Positions 1 to 4,503 of a stretch of DNA of 5,031 nucleotides are shown piece by piece; within the stretch, counting starts at the first letter, position 1; each line of letters opens with the position of its first letter. Origin of the DNA: Burkholderiales bacterium (GTDB lineage: Bacteria; Pseudomonadota; Gammaproteobacteria; Burkholderiales; Burkholderiaceae_C); contig SBFU01000279.1 of the NCBI GenBank assembly GCA_006227785.1, positions 1 to 5,031 on the forward strand, given 5' to 3'. The translations under genes and the position numbers were made by a program. Under the pieces are notes generated by a model. It ran no database searches, was not told where the DNA came from, and worked only from the letters and a program-made list of their open reading frames with translations.

Positions 1-102
1 GAACAGCGCTTCGGCGCGGTCCTTGCGGATCAGGTTCTGGGCCAGCATCAGGTAGGTGAGGTTGGCTTCGCGGATTTCGGCGAGGATCTGATCGTTGTCC
101 AT
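1..102 (-). CDS. flhD: Flagellar master regulator FlhD, N-terminal part (cut by window edge)
   Basis: Reading the minus strand from the ATG at 102 gives 34 residues beginning MDNDQILAEIREANLTYL and continuing through LMLAQNLIRKDRAEALF. This matches the FlhD N-terminus, where an acidic start is followed by a helix of the type I.(E/D).NL.YL.LAQ.LI..D...A.F. The frame is open to the window edge, so the rest of the gene (normally about 100-120 residues) and any flhC lie outside. The start is supported by AAGGAG (positions 114-109) placed 6 nt before the ATG. FlhD pairs with FlhC as the transcription activator that opens the flagellar hierarchy. Here it is transcribed divergently from fliC across about 700 bp. 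I found no convincing sigma70 promoter for it. Identification is by recognition of the conserved N-terminus only, but the flagellar context makes it secure. Confidence 0.9.
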   Translation of the reverse strand, partial: MDNDQILAEIREANLTYLMLAQNLIRKDRAEALF

Positions 103-243
103 GGTGGGCTCCTTCGGTGTGACGTGTGCCGTGAGTCGTTCGGCTGGTGGGTTTGGTTTCTCGATGTGTGTAATTGTGTCGATCGTGTTTTTTTCTTGAA
201 TCGGCGAACACCTGTTTGCGGCGTCGGCGTGCGACTGACGCCT

Positions 244-262
244 TGTCAGGTTTTTTCCTACA
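244..262. promoter_or_regulatory. Near-dyad with T6 centre, candidate regulator site upstream of flhD
   Basis: TGTCAGG, then six T, then CCTACA. The arms are complementary apart from one extra C in the left arm. On the flhD-sense strand it reads TGTAGG-A6-CCTGACA, which resembles the TGTAAG-N6-CTTACA type of site described for GacA/UvrY-like response regulators. It lies about 140 bp upstream of the flhD start. Assignment to any regulator is inference. Confidence 0.35.
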
Positions 263-364
263 CGGGTATGCAACAAGGCAGTCGTTAAGCAGCCGACAAA
301 CGGTCATGCCTCCCCTCTGTGGACGTCCGGATCGGGCTGTGTCCCGCACGCCCCGGCTGGGCGG

Positions 365-397
365 CCGGGTCCGGACCGGGTTGCGAACGGGTCCCCG
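365..397. repeat. Three 11-bp direct repeats with CGGGT core
   Basis: The units CCGGGTCCGGA, CCGGGTTGCGA and ACGGGTCCCCG follow one another without gaps, placing CGGGT at 366, 377 and 388. Two further CGGGT words occur in the same intergenic region, both inside the 9-mer TACACGGGT (259-267 and 548-556). No copy of the reverse complement ACCCG was seen in the gap. Spacing of about one helical turn suggests cooperative protein binding, but the region is GC-rich and the protein is unknown. Confidence 0.5.
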
Positions 398-420
398 CGC
401 AGGAAAGCACGACAGGCGGC

Positions 421-458
421 TCCTATTGACCGACAGGAGGTCCTACAGCCCCCTACAG
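421..458. repeat. Helically phased TCCTA/CCCTACAG words
   Basis: TCCTA at 421, TCCTACAG at 441 and CCCTACAG at 451 are spaced by 20 and 10 bp, so they lie on the same face of the helix. An AGGA-GG-TCCT dyad (436-444) sits in the middle. The CCTACA word also forms the right arm of the T6 dyad at 257-262. Candidate binding array for a regulator of flhD or fliC; function is inferred from spacing alone. Confidence 0.4.
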
Positions 459-469
459 AGACGGTGATC

Positions 470-489
470 GGCGCCGACAACGCGGCGCC
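470..489. repeat. GC-rich inverted repeat
   Basis: GGCGCCG (470-476) and CGGCGCC (483-489) form a perfect 7-bp stem with a 6-nt loop. No T-run follows on either strand, so it is not an intrinsic terminator. It could be an operator or chance GC-rich symmetry. Confidence 0.3.
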
Positions 490-587
490 ACACGCCCTGC
501 CTGCCGCTCATCGCCGTTCTGGCTCGAAGGAAGGGAAATGGGACCGGTACACGGGTCTTTTTCGGGCGTCTCCCTAGCAAAGGCGGC

Positions 588-614
588 TAAAGAATGCAAG
601 CGGTGCTCCGAAAT
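588..614 (+). promoter_or_regulatory. Sigma28 (FliA) type promoter of fliC
   Basis: TAAAGAAT (588-595) is followed by 11 nt and TCCGAAAT (607-614), against the known sigma28 consensus TAAAGTTT-N11-GCCGATAA. The first five bases of the -35 match perfectly, the spacing is exact, and the -10 keeps CCGA and one further A. The expected start of transcription is near 620, leaving a leader of about 180 nt before fliC. Control of flagellin by FliA is standard in flagellated proteobacteria. Confidence 0.7.
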
Positions 615-620
615 TCAAGC

Positions 621-803
621 CAACGAACTTCTCGAAAGGTTCGTCGTCCGGCAAGCCAATGCGGCGAGGCCATCAGCGGATCCCCCGACCGATGGCTCTC
701 ACTCAGACAGCTCCGGTCAGTGCAGTCGGTTTCCCAGGAGACCGGCAGTCAGATTGGCAGCAATGCCGGATCACATCAGTCGACTTTTTTCAAGGAGTTA
801 GTC
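621..803 (+). other. Long 5' leader of fliC with stem-loops
   Basis: This is the untranslated stretch between the predicted sigma28 start and the fliC ATG. Near its 5' end ACGAACTT (623-630) pairs with AAGGTTCGT (636-644) around a 5-nt loop, with one bulged G. Further down CCGGTC (713-718) pairs with GACCGG (740-745). The word CAGTC occurs at 723, 746 and 777. A T6 run (785-790) directly precedes the ribosome binding site. A frame open from an ATG at 594 runs in phase into fliC, but its first 70 codons lack flagellin character and the ATG lies inside the promoter spacer, so I treat this stretch as leader. Confidence 0.6.
792..797 (+). promoter_or_regulatory. Ribosome binding site that fixes the fliC start
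   Basis: AAGGAG lies 6 nt before the ATG at 804 and sets the start of flagellin there rather than at the in-phase ATG at 594. The surrounding CAAGGA also fits the ANGGA core bound by CsrA-type repressors, so translational control is possible but unproven. Confidence 0.85.
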
Positions 804-1646
804 ATGACCACCATCAACACCAACGTGATGTCCCTCAACGCCCAGCGTAACCTGATGTCCACCCAGGGCTCGCTGGCCACCTCGATGCAACGCCTGTCTT
901 CGGGTCTGCGCGTCAACAGCGCCAAGGACGATGCCGCCGGTCTGGCCATCGCCGAGCGCATGAACGCCCAGGTCAAGGGCATGAACGTGGCCATCCGCAA
1001 CGCCAACGACGGCATCTCGCTGTCGCAGACCGCCGAAGGCGCACTGGGCAAGGTGGGTGACGCGCTGCAACGCATGCGTGAACTGGCGGTGCAGTCGGCC
1101 AACGGCTCGAACTCCGACGAAGACCGCACCAACCTGGACGCCGAATTCCAGCAGCTGGCCGAAGAGGTCACCCGCGTGCTGGCCGGCACCCGCTTCAACG
1201 GTCAGAACCTGTTCGACGCCACCGGCGGCGACGGCGCAGGCACCTTCACCTTCCAGGTCGGTGCCAACAACGACGCCAACGACCAGATCGAAATCGACCT
1301 GTCCACCGACCTGACCGCTGAAGCGGCCATCACCGACGTCACCAGCGGCGGCATCACCACCCTGGGCGATGCGCAGACCGCCATGGACAACCTGGACGCG
1401 GCGATCGACTACATCACCACCCAGCGTGCCACCTTCGGTGCCATCCAGAACCGCTTCGACTCGGTGATCGCCAGCCTGCAGGTGGCCGTGGAGAACCAGT
1501 CGGCTGCCCGTGGCCGCATCATGGACGCCGACTTCGCGGTGGAAACCTCCAACCTGTCGCGCTCGCAGATCCTGCAGCAGGCCGGTACCGCCATGGTGGC
1601 CCAGGCCAACCAGATCCCGCAGGGCGTGCTCAGCCTGCTGCGCTGA
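804..1646 (+). CDS. fliC: Flagellin, compact form (280 aa)
   Basis: FliC is the secreted subunit that polymerises into the flagellar filament. The protein starts [17 protein letters not shown] and ends GVLSLLR, both typical of flagellin termini. Residues 1 to about 140 form the N-terminal D0/D1 helices and about 190-280 the C-terminal D1/D0 helices. Only about 50 residues, rich in Gly, Asp and Thr, lie between them, so the surface-exposed D2/D3 domains of long flagellins are absent. The TLR5-contact segment is intact: L88, Q89, R90, L94 and E114 fall at the same numbers as in Salmonella flagellin. There are no cysteines, as expected for axial proteins. The C-terminal helix is the known docking site for FliS, encoded downstream. 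A sigma28-type promoter at 588-614 and a strong AAGGAG support late-class, high-level expression. No second flagellin gene is in the window. Confidence 0.97.
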   Translation: MTTINTNVMSLNAQRNLMSTQGSLATSMQRLSSGLRVNSAKDDAAGLAIAERMNAQVKGMNVAIRNANDGISLSQTAEGALGKVGDALQRMRELAVQSANGSNSDEDRTNLDAEFQQLAEEVTRVLAGTRFNGQNLFDATGGDGAGTFTFQVGANNDANDQIEIDLSTDLTAEAAITDVTSGGITTLGDAQTAMDNLDAAIDYITTQRATFGAIQNRFDSVIASLQVAVENQSAARGRIMDADFAVETSNLSRSQILQQAGTAMVAQANQIPQGVLSLLR

Positions 1647-1654
1647 TCCTTGCA

Positions 1655-1680
1655 GGGGGCACTCCGTCACCGGAGCCCCC
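1655..1680 (+). terminator. Stem-loop after fliC, terminator-like without T-run
   Basis: GGGGGC (1655-1660) and TCCG (1663-1666) pair with CGGA and GCCCCC (1671-1680) across a TCAC loop, with AC bulged. It begins 8 nt after the fliC stop. No U-run follows (next bases are ATCAAGG), so it may stabilise the fliC mRNA 3' end or attenuate rather than end transcription outright. Confidence 0.5.
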
Positions 1681-1685
1681 ATCAA

Positions 1686-1715
1686 GGAGGCGGACCGGCG
1701 CGCCGCTCCGCCTCC
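1686..1715 (+). repeat. Second stem-loop in the fliC-fliD gap
   Basis: GGAGGCGGA (1686-1694) and TCCGCCTCC (1707-1715) are a perfect 9-bp inverted repeat. The 12-nt interior contains the palindrome GGCGCGCC (1697-1704). No T-run follows. It sits between two other hairpins and probably works with them in shaping the fliC-fliD transcript. Confidence 0.6.
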
Positions 1716-1725
1716 CATCCCCGTG

Positions 1726-1771
1726 CGGGATGAACAGGCCGCATGCGCGAGCGTGCGGCCTGTTCATTCCG
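1726..1771 (+). repeat. Uninterrupted 21-bp hairpin with GCGA tetraloop before fliD
   Basis: Bases 1726-1746 pair with 1751-1771 without any bulge, with two G-U wobbles (1729-1768 and 1744-1753) and a 14-bp perfect core (1730-1743 with 1754-1767). The loop at 1747-1750 is GCGA, a stable GNRA tetraloop. The base of the stem ends 1 nt before the GAAAGG that serves fliD. It lacks a following T-run. Possible roles are RNase processing of the fliC-fliD transcript, partial termination, or setting fliD translation. Confidence 0.8.
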
Positions 1772-1772
1772 A

Positions 1773-1778
1773 GAAAGG
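1773..1778 (+). promoter_or_regulatory. Ribosome binding site that fixes the fliD start
   Basis: GAAAGG lies 6 nt before the ATG at 1785, which begins the conserved MGPISSPGIGSGLDV. The same frame is open upstream to an ATG at 1743, but that codon lies inside the hairpin stem and the added residues do not belong to the family. Confidence 0.75.
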
Positions 1779-1784
1779 CGAACC

Positions 1785-3272
1785 ATGGGCCCCATCTCCT
1801 CCCCCGGCATTGGCAGTGGCCTCGATGTGCAGAGCATCGTGTCGCAACTGGTGTCCATCGAGCGGGCGCCGATCCGGCAGCTGCAGACACAGGCCAACAC
1901 CCTGCAGACCCGCCTGTCCCTCTACGGAACCATCAAGTCACAGATCGCCGCGCTCGGTGACGCGGCCTCGCGTCTGTCGTCCAGCGCCAGCTGGGGGCAG
2001 GTCACGGCCAACTCATCCAGCCCTGCGGTCAACGTCACCGCTGGCGCCAACGCCATTGCAGGCAACTACACGCTGGAGGTCCAGCAACTGGCACGCGCGC
2101 AATCCACCGTTTCGCAGGCCGTGCCTCAGGGGGCAGGCATCGGGTCCGGCACACTGACCATCGAGCTGGGCAGCTGGAGCGGCAGCACCTTCACCGGTTC
2201 TGGAGCGACCGCCATCGATGTCGACATCCTGCCCGGCGAAGACACCCTGGCCGAGGTGGCCGCCCGCATCAACGCCGCCGACGCGGGGGTCAGCGCCTCC
2301 GTCCTGCGCGACGCCAGCGGGGAGCGGCTGATGATCCAGTCGCGCGAGACCGGCGAGACCTCGGGCTTCAGAATCAGTGCCAACGACGACGACGGCAACG
2401 ACGGTGACGCCGCGGGGCTGTCCCGCCTGGCCTATGACGGTGTGTCGGCCGGCGGTTCGACCCTGGCCCAGTCGGCCCTCAATGCCCAGCTCACCATCAA
2501 CGGCGTGGCACTCAGCACGGCCAGCAACCGCCTGCAGGACACGCTGCCCGGACTGACGATGCAACTGACCCAGACCACCAGCCAGCCGGTGCTGGTGAGC
2601 GTGACCACGGACAGCGAAAGCATCCGCAACGACATCCAGGCCTTCGTGGACGCCTACAACACCGTCAACACCACCTTGTCGAATGCGCTCAAGTACGACG
2701 AGGCCACGCGCCAGGGGGGTCCGCTGCAAGGCGACTCCACCGCCACCGGGCTGCAGAATGCCTTGCGCGGCATGATGCGCTCGATCACCGACAGCGCCCC
2801 CTTCACACGCCTGGTGGACGTGGGCATCGAGCTGCAGAGCGGCGGTGCACTGGCCATCGACGCCAGCAAGCTTGACGCGGCCATGGCCGATCTCGGAGGC
2901 CTGCAGGACCTGTTCTCCGCCAACACCGGCAACCCGCTGACCCAGGGCTTCGGGCTCAAGCTCAGGGACTTTGCCGACGGTGTGAACAACATCGGCGGTT
3001 CGCTGAGCAACCGCAGCGAAGCCCTGCAGTCGGCGCTGGAACGCAACAGCCGCGACCAGGAGCGACTCGAAGAGCGGGTCGGCCGCTCGGAACGCCGGTT
3101 GCTGGCCCAGTACACCGCCCTGGACACCAAACTGGCCGGGCTCAACGGTCTGAGCGCCTTCGTGAACCAGCAGGTGACGCTCTGGAACCGCAGCAGCGGC
3201 AACTGGCCCCCGCCAGCCCCTACCCGGCCCTGCCTCGACCCGTGTCGGCAGGGCCTTTTTCTTGGCGCCTGA
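1785..3272 (+). CDS. fliD: Flagellar hook-associated protein 2, filament cap FliD
   Basis: FliD forms the cap at the filament tip and folds exported flagellin into place. The N-terminus MGPISSPGIGSGLDVQSIVS is diagnostic, and the first 60 or so residues continue as the FliD N-terminal helical region. A variable middle follows, then the C-terminal FliD region from about residue 230 (LTINGVALS) to about 470, ending in a coiled-coil stretch rich in Glu, Arg and Leu and the motif LNGLSAFVNQQVTLWN. Residues 200-208 are a short Asp/Gly/Asn patch. The 495-residue frame is longer than expected at its end: the last 22 residues, from W474, are Pro-rich, contain the protein's only two cysteines, and are largely encoded by an intrinsic terminator. 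The usual family end would be about residue 473. No sigma28 box lies in the fliC-fliD gap, so expression probably comes by read-through from fliC. Confidence 0.95.
   Translation: MGPISSPGIGSGLDVQSIVSQLVSIERAPIRQLQTQANTLQTRLSLYGTIKSQIAALGDAASRLSSSASWGQVTANSSSPAVNVTAGANAIAGNYTLEVQQLARAQSTVSQAVPQGAGIGSGTLTIELGSWSGSTFTGSGATAIDVDILPGEDTLAEVAARINAADAGVSASVLRDASGERLMIQSRETGETSGFRISANDDDGNDGDAAGLSRLAYDGVSAGGSTLAQSALNAQLTINGVALSTASNRLQDTLPGLTMQLTQTTSQPVLVSVTTDSESIRNDIQAFVDAYNTVNTTLSNALKYDEATRQGGPLQGDSTATGLQNALRGMMRSITDSAPFTRLVDVGIELQSGGALAIDASKLDAAMADLGGLQDLFSANTGNPLTQGFGLKLRDFADGVNNIGGSLSNRSEALQSALERNSRDQERLEERVGRSERRLLAQYTALDTKLAGLNGLSAFVNQQVTLWNRSSGNWPPPAPTRPCLDPCRQGLFLGA
3226..3263 (+). terminator. 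Strong intrinsic terminator overlapping the end of the fliD frame
   Basis: GGCCCTGC (3226-3233) pairs with GCAGGGCC (3248-3255). Above it CGAC (3236-3239) pairs with GTCG (3244-3247) around a CCGT loop, leaving CT bulged on the left. TTTTTCTT (3256-3263) follows at once. This is a textbook Rho-independent terminator for the fliC-fliD transcript. It lies inside the open fliD frame, 10 to 47 nt before the stop codon, which is unusual. Confidence 0.9.
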
Positions 3273-3321
3273 ACGTCGATTTCGCCTGGAACAGGCAGCC
3301 TGGAGACCGTTCGGATGATCA

Positions 3322-3339
3322 ACAGGCCAATTGACCTGT
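3322..3339. promoter_or_regulatory. Operator-like dyad upstream of fliS
   Basis: ACAGGCCAATTGACCTGT is an 18-bp dyad with a single mismatched pair (3327 with 3334). It lies 20 bp upstream of the predicted sigma28 -35 and includes a TTGACC word. CAGGC recurs around it at 3292, 3352 and 3395. It may be a repressor or activator site, or part of a second promoter for which I see no good -10. Confidence 0.4.
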
Positions 3340-3358
3340 ACTTGTGCCACACAGGCAC

Positions 3359-3385
3359 TTCAGTGGCGTGAACAATTGCCGATAG
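3359..3385 (+). promoter_or_regulatory. Sigma28-like promoter of fliST
   Basis: GCCGATAG (3378-3385) matches the sigma28 -10 GCCGATAA at seven of eight bases. TTCAGTGG (3359-3366) sits at the exact 11-nt spacing, though the -35 matches only weakly (four of eight). Transcription would begin near 3392, about 24 nt before the fliS ATG. Its position just after the fliD terminator fits the need for a separate start for the chaperone genes. Confidence 0.55.
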
Positions 3386-3415
3386 TTCCAGCATCAGGCA
3401 CAAGGAACCACCACC

Positions 3416-3850
3416 ATGTTCACCTCTGTCCCCTCCCGAGCCGCTGCTGCCTACCGCAGGATCGCCGCCGAAACCAGCGTCCAGAGTGCCGACCCGCACC
3501 AGCTGGTCGGCCTGCTGTTCGAGGCACTGCTGCGCCACATCAAGGCGGCCCAGGGCGCCATCGACCGCCAGGACGTGGTCACCAAGAGCGAATCGCTGGG
3601 CAAGGCGGTGCGCATCATCGAGGAGGGCCTCAAGGCGGGCCTGAACCTGCGCGATGGCGGCGAGATCGCCGCCAACCTGCACCAGCTCTACGGCTACTGC
3701 GTGGTGCGCCTGATGCAGGCCAACCTGCGCAACGAACGCCAGGCGCTGGACGAGACGCTCAGCCTGCTGGAGCCTGTGGCCCGTTCGTGGCAACAGATCA
3801 AGGGCCCCGGCCCTGCCTATCTTCAACCCGTCCCGGCCGCTGGAGCCTGA
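3416..3850 (+). CDS. fliS: Flagellin secretion chaperone FliS
   Basis: FliS binds the C-terminal helix of flagellin in the cytoplasm, prevents premature polymerisation and helps deliver it to the export gate. The 144-residue product is slightly longer than the usual 125-140. Family features in order are an N-terminal AYRRI with the conserved Tyr at 13, PHQL at 27-30, LFEALL at 34-39, GKAVRIIEEGL at 62-72, GGEIAANLHQLYGY at 81-94, ANLRN at 102-106 and a late Trp at 125. The last 15 or so residues, rich in Pro, Gly and Ala, are a non-conserved tail. AAGGAA at 3402-3407 lies 8 nt before the ATG. The stop is only 2 nt before fliT, so the two genes are an operon and probably translationally coupled. 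The upstream terminator separates them from fliD. Confidence 0.95.
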   Translation: MFTSVPSRAAAAYRRIAAETSVQSADPHQLVGLLFEALLRHIKAAQGAIDRQDVVTKSESLGKAVRIIEEGLKAGLNLRDGGEIAANLHQLYGYCVVRLMQANLRNERQALDETLSLLEPVARSWQQIKGPGPAYLQPVPAAGA

Positions 3851-3852
3851 TC

Positions 3853-4149
3853 ATGGAGCACACCTTGCTGGACTACTACAAGGCCATCGAAAACGCCAGC
3901 CAGAAAATGCTGGCAGCCGCCCAAGCCGAGAACTGGGACCAGGTGGTCAAGCTCGAAGGGGCTTGCGCCGTCCTGATCGCGCAACTGCGCGCCCGCTCAC
4001 GGACCGATCAGCTGGCCCCTGAGGAGCGCAAGGAGAAGGCGAAGATCATGCAGCGCATCCTGCGAACCGATGCCGAGATCCGCTGCCTGGCCGAACCCTG
4101 GCTGAACGACCTGGAACAGCTGATGGACAACAAGGGGCAGGTGCACTGA
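3853..4149 (+). CDS. fliT: Flagellar chaperone FliT (cap chaperone)
   Basis: FliT is a small helical export chaperone for FliD. In Salmonella it also binds FlhDC and dampens class 2 transcription; whether that holds here is not shown by sequence. The product is 98 residues, within the usual size for the family, and almost entirely helical in character. Recognisable features are the early LLDYYKAIENAS, the segment ENWDQVVKLEGAC at 26-38, a charged stretch at 50-64, and RILRTDAEIRCLAEPWLNDL at 68-87, which matches betaproteobacterial FliT proteins. The start is supported by GGAG at 3842-3845 and by its 2-nt distance from the fliS stop. Family sequences diverge strongly, so context adds weight to the call. 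It converges on fliE across 24 bp. Confidence 0.88.
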   Translation: MEHTLLDYYKAIENASQKMLAAAQAENWDQVVKLEGACAVLIAQLRARSRTDQLAPEERKEKAKIMQRILRTDAEIRCLAEPWLNDLEQLMDNKGQVH

Positions 4150-4173
4150 CCGGGCGGGCCCCCGGGGTGGGGC
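4150..4173. other. Convergent fliT/fliE gap with GC-rich hairpin
   Basis: The 24 bp between the two stop codons are almost all G and C. CCGGG (4150-4154) can pair with CCCGG (4161-4165), or GCCCC (4158-4162) with GGGGC (4169-4173); the two folds exclude each other. Neither strand has a T-run, so bidirectional termination here is only a possibility. Confidence 0.4.
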
Positions 4174-4503
4174 TCAGACGCTCATGTTCATGATGTCGGT
4201 GTAGGCCTGGACCATCCGGTTGCGCACATGCAGGGTGGCCTGAAAACCGATCTGGGCCTTCTGCATGGCCAGCATGGTTTCCTCCAGACTGACATTCGGG
4301 TTGCCCTGCTGCACCTGGGTCTGCAACCTTGAGGCCTCGTTCTGGGCCTTGCTGACCTCCTGAAGGGCGGTCTTGAAGTTGCCGGCAAATCCGGTGCCGA
4401 CACCGCCCACGGCGCCCGAAGCACCCGCGGCGACCGGGCGCTTGAAACCGGCGCCCTGAAGTTGCAGGGACTGGCTGGTCAGAGGGGAAATGCGCGTTTC
4501 CAT
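4174..4503 (-). CDS. fliE: Flagellar hook-basal body protein FliE
   Basis: FliE is the small exported protein that joins the MS ring (FliF) to the proximal rod. The product is 109 residues, close to the family's usual 100-110. It begins METRISPLTSQSL, has a Gly/Ala-rich low-complexity stretch at about 22-41, and ends with the conserved helical half: FKTALQEVSKAQNEASRL, then VSLEETMLAMQKAQIGFQ, then VRNRMVQAYTDIMNMSV at the C-terminus. These features are diagnostic. There is no cysteine, as is usual for axial parts. An in-frame ATG lies 18 nt upstream at 4521, but AAGGA at 4515-4511 sits 7 nt before the ATG at 4503, which I prefer. The gene is divergent from fliF and separated by 184 bp, so the two partner proteins share a control region. 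Confidence 0.95.
   Translation of the reverse strand: METRISPLTSQSLQLQGAGFKRPVAAGASGAVGGVGTGFAGNFKTALQEVSKAQNEASRLQTQVQQGNPNVSLEETMLAMQKAQIGFQATLHVRNRMVQAYTDIMNMSV

Larger units (their letters stand above)
103..587. other. Divergent flhD-fliC upstream region, non-coding
   Basis: This 485-bp stretch has no believable gene. The open frames in it are arginine-rich, begin without a ribosome binding site and resemble no family. It must carry the control region of flhD (leftward) and the upstream part of fliC control (rightward). It contains several short repeated or dyad elements listed separately: a T6-centred dyad, CGGGT direct repeats at 11-bp spacing, TCCTA/CCCTA words at 10-bp multiples, a 7-bp GC hairpin, and a perfect 10-bp palindrome GGTCCGGACC at 368-377. 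The stretch at 150-260 has T-runs on the plus strand (A-runs on the flhD-sense strand), less GC-rich than the genes. Confidence 0.7.

Noticed and set aside
204..211. GCCGATTC on the minus strand as a sigma28 -10 for flhD
   Set aside because: No TAAA-like -35 at the right spacing (the bases there read ACGC), and flhD is not normally a FliA target.
174..467. Open frame of 97 codons in the flhD-fliC gap
   Set aside because: It begins with TTG, has no ribosome binding site, is Arg-rich, and resembles no protein family. It looks like a chance frame in GC-rich DNA.
594..803. N-terminal extension of FliC by 70 codons
   Set aside because: The ATG at 594 lies inside the sigma28 promoter, the added residues are not flagellin-like, and AAGGAG with the canonical [10 protein letters not shown] start sits at 804.
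798..1718. Long minus-strand frame of 306 codons opposite fliC
   Set aside because: It is a shadow of fliC codon bias: low-complexity Gly, Val, His and Gln content, no family features. Similar antisense frames opposite fliD and fliS (2013-3350, 2654-3826) were rejected for the same reason.
1510..2157. Frame of 215 codons spanning the end of fliC and start of fliD
   Set aside because: It is Pro, Arg and Ser-rich, in a different phase from both genes, and crosses three hairpins. Chance frame.
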